From: Rhodothermales bacterium
GTDB lineage: Bacteria > Bacteroidota > Rhodothermia > Rhodothermales > JANQRZ01
Assembly (NCBI GenBank): GCA_039944855.1
Contig: JBDUXZ010000034.1
Location: 62,001 to 126,000 of the forward strand
Direction of reading: 5' to 3'
DNA: 64,000 nt
The translations under genes were made by a program, and so were the position numbers. This document shows positions 19,697-27,383 of the stretch, in pieces (position 1 is the stretch's first letter; the number at the start of each line of letters is the position of its first letter). The notes under the pieces are model-generated. The model was not told the DNA's origin, made no database searches, and saw only the letters and a program-made list of their open reading frames with translations.

Positions 19697-20708
19697 CGAA
19701 CGCGCGGGGTACGGGCAATTCGGCCATCGTCCGAAGCCCCGGCCGCGCCTCGCCGACGAGCGCGGCCGTGTTTACGAGCGTCGCCACCGTCGCCGTGTCG
19801 CCGAAGATGCCGCCCGGCACGACGAGCTCCACCGGCGGATCGCCCTCGACCCGGACGCGGTCGCGCGGGTCCTCGGCGCCGACGTACATCCGCAGATCGA
19901 GGGAGATCACCACCTCGCCCCCGACGGCCCCGGTGATCGAGTGCCGGATGCCCGTCACCGCGCCCTCTTCGACGGTGACGTGCGGCGTCCGGTGCGCCCG
20001 GTCGGCGATCATCGGCCGCAGCGATTCGTTGATCGCGTCGAGCGGCCAGCCGAGCCCGTCCGCGATCATCAGCAGGGATTCGCGGAGTCCGATGTGGCCG
20101 AATTTCCCCGTCGCCTTCTTCTCCTCGAAGTCGGCCTCGCTGATGCCCGCGCCGACCTTTCGCTGGAGCGGCCCGCGCCGCAGCCCCGCGTCCACGATCC
20201 GCTCGACGTGCACGCGCGACACGCCGACGCAGACGCCTGTGGCGGTGAGCGCGAGCGTATCCATCGCGTAGCCAGGGTTCACGCCCGTCCCGACGAGCAC
20301 GACGCCCGCGTCCTCCGCCGCTTCATCGAGCTCGGCAGCGAGCGCGGGGTGGCGGTCGAAGGGGAACGACAGCTCTTCCGTCGAGGAGACGACATGGACG
20401 CCGGCGCGGACACAGCCGAGGAGTTGGTCGCGCACGCCCGGCAGGAACGACGAGGTCGTGTGCAGCACCACGTCCGGCCGGGCCTCGTCGAGCGTCCGCG
20501 CCGCGTCGTCGGAGACCACGATCCCCGTCGTTTCGCCGCTCCCGAGGAGGTCGCCCACGTCGCGCCCGACCTTCTGCGGGTCCACGTCGATGGCGCCGAC
20601 GAGTTCGATCTGCCCGGTGTCGGCTTTCGAGAGGACGGTGCGGACACAAGCGAGCCCGATGGGGCCGAGGCCGTACTGAATGACGCGGAGCGGGGAGGAC
20701 GTGAGCAT
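19674..20708 (-). CDS. DapB-like NAD(P)-dependent reductase
   Basis: About 344 residues with an N-terminal Rossmann segment (VIQYGLGPIGLACVR) and a DapB-like dinucleotide domain. The C-terminal half resembles 2,4-diaminopentanoate dehydrogenase and other uncharacterised dihydrodipicolinate-reductase-like proteins rather than canonical DapB, which is ~250-270 residues. TGVNPGYAMD near 145 is typical of this longer family. The ATG at 20708 is preferred over one at 20723 because the Rossmann strand follows directly. The substrate is unknown; neighbouring wall-salvage genes make a diamino acid from the stem peptide worth considering, but that is speculative. It ends convergently within the kinase gene. 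Confidence 0.72.
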   Translation of the reverse strand: MLTSSPLRVIQYGLGPIGLACVRTVLSKADTGQIELVGAIDVDPQKVGRDVGDLLGSGETTGIVVSDDAARTLDEARPDVVLHTTSSFLPGVRDQLLGCVRAGVHVVSSTEELSFPFDRHPALAAELDEAAEDAGVVLVGTGVNPGYAMDTLALTATGVCVGVSRVHVERIVDAGLRRGPLQRKVGAGISEADFEEKKATGKFGHIGLRESLLMIADGLGWPLDAINESLRPMIADRAHRTPHVTVEEGAVTGIRHSITGAVGGEVVISLDLRMYVGAEDPRDRVRVEGDPPVELVVPGGIFGDTATVATLVNTAALVGEARPGLRTMAELPVPRAFATRPAKG

Positions 20709-20746
20709 GGGGAGCGGGTGCAAAAGTGGAAGGAAGAGCGGGGGAT

Positions 20747-21658
20747 TCAGTCGTCGGAAAGAGGCGCGGGGCCTCGCAGCGTCGTGTGGACGACGCGTGC
20801 GAGCGCGGCTCCGAGTCGCGCCGAGCGGTCGTGGTCGTCGACGCCTTCGGTGAGGACGACGAGGACGTACGGCGGCGCATCGTCGGGATAGACGATCGCG
20901 GCGTCGTGGTGAATGCGCGTAATCTCGCCCGTCTTGTGGGCCACGCGGACGTCGGTCGGTAGCCCGGCCGGGATCATCGCGTCGAAGGATTGGTCGAGCA
21001 GGATGGCGACCATCGCGGAGTCGGCCGAAGGAGAGACGGCACGGCCCTCCATGAGGGCGAGGAGGAGCGTGGCGAGGTCGGCGGCCGTGGCCGTGTTGCT
21101 CAATCCCTGATCGAAGGCCTTGAGGTCTTCCACGCCGCGGAGCACGCGCATCCGCTCGGTGCCGAGACGCTCGATGGTCTGCTGGACGGAGTCGGCCGTG
21201 GCGTGCTCGATGAGGAGGTTCGTCGCGAGGTTCGACGAGTGCGTGATCATCCGGCGGAGGAGAGCCTGCACCGGCACGCGCTCGCCGATCCGTTCGTAGA
21301 GTGTGTCGTCGGAATCGTCTGTGATGGCGAAGGGCGAGCCGTCGACGATGGACCGGAATTCGTTGCGCACCGTAAGCGAATCGCCGAGCTGTTCGGTCCC
21401 GGCGCGGCGGAAGGCCTCGATCATCACCGGCACTTTCATCGTGCTGGCCGCGTGGAAAACACGCTCCGTGTTGATGTCGAACCGCGTGTCCGTCGCCGGG
21501 TCGCGGACGGCGACGGCGACGGTCGCCTCCGGGTAGTCCGCGAGGACGGCTTCGACCGCCGCGCGCAATGTCCGGTCGGTCTCGGCCGAGGGCGAGGCGG
21601 TGCAGCCGGTCAGCAGGGAGACCCCGAGCAGGAGCGCGAGGCGGGGGCGGCGGAGCAT
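20747..21658 (-). CDS. Class A beta-lactamase-like serine hydrolase lipoprotein
   Basis: A 303-residue lipoprotein (signal ending SLLTGC, Cys19) with the penicillin-recognising serine fold. S72-T-M-K75 gives the SxxK motif, S141-S-N143 replaces SDN and K242-T-G244 is intact. The omega-loop equivalent of ExxLN reads VEDLK (176-180), so the deacylating Glu166 and Asn170 of true class A enzymes seem to be Val and Lys. It may therefore be a penicillin-binding or D-Ala-peptide enzyme rather than a resistance lactamase. The start is set by the lipoprotein signal; upstream codons in the frame are antisense to another gene. It is transcribed toward the DapB-like gene, 38 bases away. Confidence 0.8.
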   Translation of the reverse strand: MLRRPRLALLLGVSLLTGCTASPSAETDRTLRAAVEAVLADYPEATVAVAVRDPATDTRFDINTERVFHAASTMKVPVMIEAFRRAGTEQLGDSLTVRNEFRSIVDGSPFAITDDSDDTLYERIGERVPVQALLRRMITHSSNLATNLLIEHATADSVQQTIERLGTERMRVLRGVEDLKAFDQGLSNTATAADLATLLLALMEGRAVSPSADSAMVAILLDQSFDAMIPAGLPTDVRVAHKTGEITRIHHDAAIVYPDDAPPYVLVVLTEGVDDHDRSARLGAALARVVHTTLRGPAPLSDD

Positions 21659-21712
21659 GGGTGGGCGGCGGCGAGCGGCGGGACGGGCTGGGGCGATGCG
21701 GGATGCCGCCGA

Positions 21713-21720
21713 CGAATATA
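21713..21720 (-). promoter_or_regulatory. Candidate -7 box TATATTCG
   Basis: TAnnTTnn box on the minus strand, 54 bases before the beta-lactamase-like gene start. No TTTG at the -33 position. Confidence 0.4.
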
Positions 21721-21859
21721 GCCGCCGCAGCGATCCGGTGGATGCCCGCCGCGCACGAACGGGACGACTCCCATCGCTCGCGGAGTCCGAAGAACCTCGC
21801 GGGCCAGCCGACGTTCTTTCCCCTCCTTCTCCCCTTTCGCAGCTCACCCTCGCCTTCCT

Positions 21860-22192
21860 ATGGCCAAGCCTTCGTCCGACCCCCAAGCCATCGCCGACCG
21901 CATCGTCGATCGCCTGCAAGATTTCTTCCACATCGCCTCCGGCCCCAACGAGGACGGCACCCACTCCGGCTTCATCGTCGTCGATTTCGAGACCGGCGAC
22001 ATGGGCGACGGCGTCAGCGCGTCGAACTCGGTCGCGTTCCTCCCGTTCGACCTCTCCGACGAGGACGAGCCGACCGAGATCACGACCTCCGACGACTCCG
22101 ACACCGCGGCCGACGCCGCTGAGGATATGCTGCAAGCGCTCCTCGATCTCATCGGCTCCGTCGTGGCCGACGAACTCGACAGCGAAGAGTAG
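21860..22192 (+). CDS. Small acidic protein of unknown function
   Basis: A 110-residue acidic protein with no signal peptide or membrane segment. An N-terminal amphipathic stretch (IADRIVDRLQDFFHIA) is followed by a beta-type segment (SGFIVVDFETGDMG), a Ser/Asp/Glu-rich middle and a C-terminal helix ending DELDSEE. I do not recognise the family. Codon use matches neighbouring genes and no longer overlapping gene competes on either strand, so I judge it real. It is divergent from the beta-lactamase-like gene; nothing around it suggests a function. Confidence 0.6.
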   Translation: MAKPSSDPQAIADRIVDRLQDFFHIASGPNEDGTHSGFIVVDFETGDMGDGVSASNSVAFLPFDLSDEDEPTEITTSDDSDTAADAAEDMLQALLDLIGSVVADELDSEE

Positions 22193-22247
22193 GCGTTCGA
22201 CTTCGCGGGCGGCGATCCCGTCGTCGACGCGCTCCACTTATCGCCCC

Positions 22248-22459
22248 TTGCTCTGTTGAGAAGCTCGAATGGATGTCATCCTGAGCGGAGGCCGCAGGCT
22301 GCAGACGAAGAACCCGTAGGGACTCGTCCCGAAGGCTCGGCGAAGCCCATCTTTCCGGGGAAGCCCGCAGCAGACTGTCGAAACTGTCTCCGCAGAGACC
22401 CCTCGGCTCCACTCCGTTCCGCTCGGGATGACAACGTAGAGAGCTCCTCAACAGAGCAA
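22248..22459. repeat. 212-bp inverted-repeat intergenic element
   Basis: The outer arms TTGCTCTGTTGAGAAGCTC and GAGCTCCTCAACAGAGCAA pair with one mismatch. A second pair of inner arms begins with TGTCATCCTGAGCGGA (22274) and its mirror ending at 22433, with one mismatch before an indel. The centre is unrelated to any gene. The TGTCATCC(T/C)GAGCGGA core resembles intergenic repeats I recall from many bacterial genomes. It fills most of the 422-base gap between genes and has no credible coding frame. It may be a MITE-like or REP-like element or a long structured RNA. Confidence 0.75.
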
Positions 22460-22524
22460 TCTCCCCTCTGTCATCCCTGCTTGCGCGGCGGCGGCGGAGG
22501 GGTGATTGGTTTCGTAGCGGTGCG

Positions 22525-22532
22525 TACTTTGG
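22525..22532 (+). promoter_or_regulatory. Candidate -7 box TACTTTGG
   Basis: TAnnTTnn box 82 bases before the ATG at 22615, just after the inverted-repeat element. Confidence 0.4.
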
Positions 22533-22614
22533 GCGACCAGTCGAGCGCGTCGCCGGCGGCTCCGAGGGAGCGGGTGCCGGCCGTCGCCGTCCCGCCCCTC
22601 TCGTCGCTACCGCC

Positions 22615-25284
22615 ATGCGCGTCACCGCCGCCTCGCCCGTTCGTTCGTCCTCGCCCCGCCCGCTGCCGATGCCTGCCCGCCGCGTAGCCTGGGCCGTCCT
22701 GCTGGTAGCCGTGCTGCTCGCGGCCTCGCCTGCGTTCGCGCAGTGGTCCGAAGACCCGGCGCAGAACCTCACGGTAGCGGATCGTTCCGAGGGACAAACG
22801 CAGCCCAAGATCGCCCCGACCGACGACGGCGGGTTCTACGTGAGCTGGTTCGGCGGCGGGGGTGACGGCTACGACGTGTACCTCCAGCGGCTCGACGCGG
22901 ACGGCGTCGCGCAGTGGGCGGACGACGGCATCCGCGTCGCCGACCGCAGCTTCAGCTCGACGGAGGACTACGGGCTGGCGGTCGACGCGGACGGCAATGC
23001 GCTGCTGGCCTTCCGCGTGGCCGACGGCGACGGGCGGGCGCAGGCCGTCGCCAGCCTCGTCTCGCCCTCGGGCGACTTCCTCTGGGGCGAGCCCGGCGTG
23101 TTCGTCTCCGACGACCCGAGCGCGGCGGCATCGCCCCGCGTCGCAGGCATTCCGGGCGGCGGTGCCGTCGTCGCGTGGACGTCGTTCTCAAACGGCGGGA
23201 TCGTCGTGCAGAAGCTCGACGCGGCGGGCGCTCCGCAGTGGGGGGCGGACGGCGTCAGCCTCAGCACGCCGACGGGGTTCTTCTTCCTCGCCGACCTCCA
23301 CGCCGACGACGCGGGGAACGCGATCGTCTCCGGCTCGGCCCAGCTCTCGAACTTCGACCGGCGGCTGTGGGCGCAGAAGCTGGCCTCGGCCGACGGCGCC
23401 CCGCTGTGGGGCAGCGATCCGGTCGAGGTGTTCGACGGCAGCGACGGCGCGCTCCAGTTCGGCTACTTCCCGCCGTTCGTGCCCGACGGCAGCGGCGGGG
23501 CCGTCTTCGCGTGGTACCAGGTCGGCGGCATCGGCGAGGGGCGCGTCCGCGTCCAGCGCGTGCTCGCTGACGGCAGCGCGGCGTTTCCGCAGAACGGCGT
23601 CGAGGCCACCGCCGAGGCCGACCGGCAGCGTACGGCGCCGTCGGCCGCGTTCAATGAAGCCACGGGTGACGTGTTCGTGGTCTGGCCCGAGGAACTGCAG
23701 GTCGGGCAGACGCGCACGTTCGGGGTTTCGGCGCAGCGGATCGACGCGGCGGGCGCGCGGCAGTGGGGCGACGACGGGCAGCCGCTCGTCCCCCTCGGCG
23801 ATGCGCAGGCGAGCCAGGTGAGCGCGCTCGCGCTCGGTGCCGGCGCCGTCTTCGCGTGGTCGCTCGGCTCCGCTCCCGCCCCGATGCAGATCGAGTCCGC
23901 CCGGCTCGACGCGGACGGCGGTTTCGTGTGGCCCGACGAGATCGTGCCGCTCAAGACAGCTGCCACCTCGAACACGCGGATGCGGGGCGCGCTCAGCAGC
24001 CTCGGTTTCGCCGCGTATGTGTGGGCCGACGACAGCGGCGACGGGTCGAACCCCGACGCGATCAAAGCGCAGAACGTCAGCGCCGACGGCGCACTCGGCC
24101 CCATCGAAACCTCCAGCCTGACGTACCTCTACGACGACGGCGACGGCGACACCAACCAGGGGCCGCCCTCGACCTTCGACCCGGACATGCTGTGGGGCAA
24201 CTACTACCTCACGCAGCCCGGCGGCGAGATCCTCACCGAGATTTCCGTCGCCTTCGGCCCGACGTTCCCCTCGCTGGCTAATGGACCCGTTACGTTCTGG
24301 TTGCTCGACGATCCCGATGCCGACTTCGACCCGCGCAACGCGACGGCGCTCACGAGCGTCGAGGCCACGCCCGACGTGTTCAACGACAACTTCTTCACCG
24401 TCGGGATCCCGCCGACGCAGGTCAGCGGGGCCTTCTTCGTCGGCGTCAGCGCGCAGCTTCTCGGAGGGCAGGACCGCCCCGCCCGCGTCGACACCGATGC
24501 GGACGGCGATCGCTCGTGGTTCTTCTACGCGCCCGACATCGCTGCCGTGATCGACGACCTCGCGTCGGCGCCGTTCGGCACGCGGATGGACAACCCGGAG
24601 TTCGTCATCTTCCCCGGCGCGTTCATGATCCGCGCGACGGGGCAACTCGGCGAGGCCGTCGGTTCCGTCGCCTCCCTCGATGCGACAGAGGTGACACTCA
24701 CGCTCGCGCCCGGCGAGACGGCGAGCGCCGGCATTTCGCTCTCGAACCTCGGCAACAGCCCGCTCGTCTACGCCGTCACCGTCGCCCAGCAGGAACCGGC
24801 CGGAGACGACAGCGCGCTCACGGTCGAGCCGGATTCCGGCAGCGTTGCGGCGGGCGTTAGCGAGAGCCTGACGCTCCTAGCGGACGCGGCGACGCTCACC
24901 GAGGGGACGTACACGTTCGACGTGCTCATCGAGACCAACGACCCGCAGCAGCCGGCGTTGAACGTCGCGGTCACGCTCGTGGTGACGGGCGGGGTCGCGA
25001 CGGAGGACGGAGCGACGCCGGGCGCGTTCGCGCTCCGCCCGAGCTATCCGAACCCGTTCGAGCACACCTCGACGGTCGAGTTCGACCTACCGCAGCGGGC
25101 GCACGTCACGCTCGCCGTCTACGACGTGACCGGCCGCCGCGTCGCCACGCTCGTAGACCGCGAGCTGGAGGCAGGGACGCACCGCGCGACGTGGGACGCG
25201 GCCGGGATGGCCGCCGGGACGTACCTCTACCGGATGCAGGCGCGCGCGTTCGCGCAGACGCACCGGACGCTCCTCGTGCGGTAG
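22615..25284 (+). CDS. Large T9SS-secreted repeat protein
   Basis: An 889-residue exported protein. Two starts are possible: 22615, or the ATG at 22669 that gives a tighter signal peptide (MPARRVAWAVLLVAVLL...AFAQ). Residues ~45-500 contain several propeller-like repeats of the form RLDADG-x-QWxDDG, common in secreted Bacteroidota proteins. A region at ~690-800 resembles ASH/choice-of-anchor domains (SLSNLGNSPLVY, VLIETNDPQQP). The last ~80 residues are a T9SS type A sorting domain (YPNPFEHTST, VYDVTGRRVATL). No catalytic motif is visible. It ends 10 bases from the convergent small membrane-protein gene with no obvious terminator between. Confidence 0.82.
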   Translation: MRVTAASPVRSSSPRPLPMPARRVAWAVLLVAVLLAASPAFAQWSEDPAQNLTVADRSEGQTQPKIAPTDDGGFYVSWFGGGGDGYDVYLQRLDADGVAQWADDGIRVADRSFSSTEDYGLAVDADGNALLAFRVADGDGRAQAVASLVSPSGDFLWGEPGVFVSDDPSAAASPRVAGIPGGGAVVAWTSFSNGGIVVQKLDAAGAPQWGADGVSLSTPTGFFFLADLHADDAGNAIVSGSAQLSNFDRRLWAQKLASADGAPLWGSDPVEVFDGSDGALQFGYFPPFVPDGSGGAVFAWYQVGGIGEGRVRVQRVLADGSAAFPQNGVEATAEADRQRTAPSAAFNEATGDVFVVWPEELQVGQTRTFGVSAQRIDAAGARQWGDDGQPLVPLGDAQASQVSALALGAGAVFAWSLGSAPAPMQIESARLDADGGFVWPDEIVPLKTAATSNTRMRGALSSLGFAAYVWADDSGDGSNPDAIKAQNVSADGALGPIETSSLTYLYDDGDGDTNQGPPSTFDPDMLWGNYYLTQPGGEILTEISVAFGPTFPSLANGPVTFWLLDDPDADFDPRNATALTSVEATPDVFNDNFFTVGIPPTQVSGAFFVGVSAQLLGGQDRPARVDTDADGDRSWFFYAPDIAAVIDDLASAPFGTRMDNPEFVIFPGAFMIRATGQLGEAVGSVASLDATEVTLTLAPGETASAGISLSNLGNSPLVYAVTVAQQEPAGDDSALTVEPDSGSVAAGVSESLTLLADAATLTEGTYTFDVLIETNDPQQPALNVAVTLVVTGGVATEDGATPGAFALRPSYPNPFEHTSTVEFDLPQRAHVTLAVYDVTGRRVATLVDRELEAGTHRATWDAAGMAAGTYLYRMQARAFAQTHRTLLVR

Positions 25285-25294
25285 CCAAGCCTCG

Positions 25295-25612
25295 TCAGCG
25301 GGGCCCCATGAGCTTTACGACCTTGTTGTAGACGCCCATCGTCAGCAGCGTCGGCGCCCACATCCCGACGAAGCGGCTGACGTCGCGGCGGCCGGCGAGT
25401 TCGAGCACGAGCGAGAGCCCCATCGAGCTGAGCGCCGCGAAGAGGAAGACGTCGGACGGGATCTTCGCGGCCTGTTGCTCGATCACGCTCGTGAGCGTGC
25501 TCTCGGCGTGCTCGTCCCGCACGATGGGGGTCGGCTCGTAGGCGCGTTCGGATTTCTCGCGGGCGGGGTTCACGTCCTGCTGCGGCGAGGCAGCGTTCTC
25601 CTGGATCGGCAT
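25295..25612 (-). CDS. Small membrane protein, unknown function
   Basis: A 105-residue protein. The ATG at 25612 (MPIQENAASP) is chosen because upstream codons encode an arginine-rich stretch typical of an unused frame. The N-terminal half is hydrophilic and disordered; the C-terminal half has two hydrophobic segments (~57-72 and ~80-96, separated by RRDVSRF). It resembles short hypothetical membrane proteins of this lineage, but I cannot name a family. It is divergent from the first DUF1990 gene, sharing an upstream region of about 137 bases. Confidence 0.6.
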   Translation of the reverse strand: MPIQENAASPQQDVNPAREKSERAYEPTPIVRDEHAESTLTSVIEQQAAKIPSDVFLFAALSSMGLSLVLELAGRRDVSRFVGMWAPTLLTMGVYNKVVKLMGPR

Positions 25613-25748
25613 GGCGCGATAGGTTGGGGCTCGGCGAGAGGGCGGGCAGCGGCCGTCGGGAACGATTCGGAAAGCGGGCCTGTTCCTCCTCCCACGTCGC
25701 ATCGGCGGCAGAGATACGATACCACTCACCGTACGATAGAGGGCAACC

Positions 25749-26354
25749 GTGGGCACAACGAAGGCACGCATCCGCGCGCTGTGGGCTGATGTAGTGCCCG
25801 CCGCTGAGGGCGTCGGGCCCCTTTTGCAGCGGGACTACTGGGCTGTCCTCGACGCGTGCCCGCTCTCTCCGTCGGAGGTGGCCGGCACCGTCCGCGAGCG
25901 GTTCCTCGACTTCCCTCCTGAGGACCTCGTCGTCTTCCGGCGTGCGAGCGGCGACGGCCCTTTAAACGTCGGGGACACGCTGGAAGTGGAGATTCGGATG
26001 GCGGGTACGACGGCGGTCCGCGTGCTCCACGTCGACGAGCAGAGCATCACGCTCGCGACAGCGGAGGGGCACCCCGAGGCGGGGCGGATCACGTTCGGCG
26101 CGTACCGGAACGGCCGCGCCGACGTCATCTTCCACATCCGTAGCCGCGCGCGGTCGAGCACGTCGGCGCACTACGCCGGCTTCCTCGCCCTCGGTGAAGC
26201 GATGCAGACCAAGACGTGGACCGACTTCATCGACCGCCTCGCGCACAGCCTCGCTGACGGCGTGATCGGCTCGATCTACGTCGAGACCTCCGAGGTCGAG
26301 GACGACGAGACCGATGCAGCGGACGCGCCCACGTTCACGGCGACGGGGGACTGA
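25749..26354 (+). CDS. DUF1990-like protein 1
   Basis: 201 residues starting with GTG, no signal peptide. The central region (RVLHVDEQSITLATAEGHPEAGRITFGAY...VIFHIRSRARSST) fits the DUF1990 pattern of a TLxGHPExG core followed by a beta-strand and Ser/Arg-rich stretch, although the match is weaker than in the next gene. The fold is believed to be SRPBCC-like. Function is unknown. It forms an operon with the following DUF1990 gene, which starts one base after its stop. Confidence 0.65.
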   Translation: MGTTKARIRALWADVVPAAEGVGPLLQRDYWAVLDACPLSPSEVAGTVRERFLDFPPEDLVVFRRASGDGPLNVGDTLEVEIRMAGTTAVRVLHVDEQSITLATAEGHPEAGRITFGAYRNGRADVIFHIRSRARSSTSAHYAGFLALGEAMQTKTWTDFIDRLAHSLADGVIGSIYVETSEVEDDETDAADAPTFTATGD

Positions 26355-26355
26355 G

Positions 26356-27060
26356 ATGGCGGAGTGGCGGATCGGGCGGGGTTGGACCGAGGCGGAGATC
26401 GCCGAGCGGCTCGTGCGCCTCCATGCGCTCGGGCGGAACTTCCCCGATCCGGTCGACGAGATCGGGCCAGAGCACGGGTGGCACGGCTACTACTCGGAGT
26501 CCGTCATCGCCCGCGTCGCGCCGGGGCCGCCCGAGGAGGACGGGCCGTTTCGCCGGGGCTCCGCCGCCATTACCGACTACGCCTTCTCCGACCCCCGCAT
26601 CGTCATCGCGCACTTCGACCCGGACGCGGCATTGGAAGGGCGACGGATGCTGCTGGAGATGCGGGCGCTCCGCGCGTTGCACTACCTCGGCGGCGTCGTG
26701 GTCGGCGCCGTGCGTTCGGAGGTGGGGGAGGGTGAGAGCGTCTTCGGCTTCCGGTACGATACGCTCGAAGGCCACATCGAAGAGGGGGCGGAGTGGTTCC
26801 TCCTCACGAAGGACCACGCGAGCGGCGAACTCCGCTTCCGCATCGAGGCGTCGTGGCGGCCGGGCCAGTTCCCGAACTGGTGGAGCCGCCTCGGCTTCGC
26901 CGTCCTCGGCCAATATTACCAACGGGTGTGGCACCACCGCGCCCACGCGTTCATGGCCGAGTGGGTGCGCGTGCAGCCCGACGAGGGGGCGGAGGGCGAG
27001 CCGCTAGCCCACGCCGCCCCGGAGGTCGTGTTCGAGCGGTACGAGGCGCGCTACGAATAA
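26356..27060 (+). CDS. DUF1990 family protein 2
   Basis: A 234-residue soluble protein starting at the ATG one base after the previous stop; upstream codons overlap the preceding gene. The core VFGFRYDTLEGHIEEGAEWFLLTKD and the downstream FRIEASWRPGQFPNWWSRLGF...YYQRVWHHRAHAFM are typical of DUF1990 proteins, which occur in many bacteria and plants without a known reaction. Pairing of two family members in an operon suggests they act together or form a heteromer. Confidence 0.7.
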   Translation: MAEWRIGRGWTEAEIAERLVRLHALGRNFPDPVDEIGPEHGWHGYYSESVIARVAPGPPEEDGPFRRGSAAITDYAFSDPRIVIAHFDPDAALEGRRMLLEMRALRALHYLGGVVVGAVRSEVGEGESVFGFRYDTLEGHIEEGAEWFLLTKDHASGELRFRIEASWRPGQFPNWWSRLGFAVLGQYYQRVWHHRAHAFMAEWVRVQPDEGAEGEPLAHAAPEVVFERYEARYE

Positions 27061-27383
27061 CCGCGTGCGGAATAACACCACGAGGCGCCGCCGGGACGCG
27101 CCGACCTGTCTAGTGTCGGGTGCCACAAAGACACGAGGCTCGGTAAATAGGGGGTGAAGCCCCTCGCGTGCGCTAAGGGTACCGGAGGCCGGACCGATAA
27201 CGAACGAAGATTGCGCGCCCTTTGCCCGGGGCTGTGGTGGATCGGGGCCACGACCCATACCTTTTGCACATTGAACGCGGGCAAACCTCTTTGCTATTTG
27301 CGCGCTATACCTATCTTGTGCTTGTCTCTTAATATTACTGCACTTTGAAGACGCAACGCTCCCAGTATTCCCTGTTCCCAGCG
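27061..27383. other. Intergenic region, 323 bases
   Basis: The first ~220 bases are GC-rich with a small GGGGTGAAGCCCC hairpin at about 27150-27163 but no recognisable RNA gene. The last ~100 bases are markedly AT-richer than the surroundings and hold the candidate promoter of the dehydratase gene. I see no tRNA, riboswitch or short gene I can support. Confidence 0.5.
27312..27319 (+). promoter_or_regulatory. Candidate promoter TTTG-N18-TATCTTGT
   Basis: The -7 box TATCTTGT is preceded by TTTG at 27290-27293 with an 18-base spacer, close to the Bacteroidota consensus. It lies in an AT-rich stretch 64 bases before the start. The same octamer precedes the HU gene. Confidence 0.5.

Noticed and set aside
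22256-22687. A 143-codon plus-strand frame through the inverted-repeat element
   Set aside because: It is built from the repeat arms and the leader of the next gene, with no domain or signal and a poor start.
27140-27200. Possible riboswitch or small RNA around GGGGTGAAGCCCC
   Set aside because: Only a 4-5 bp hairpin; no match to conserved cores of known riboswitches that I can recall.
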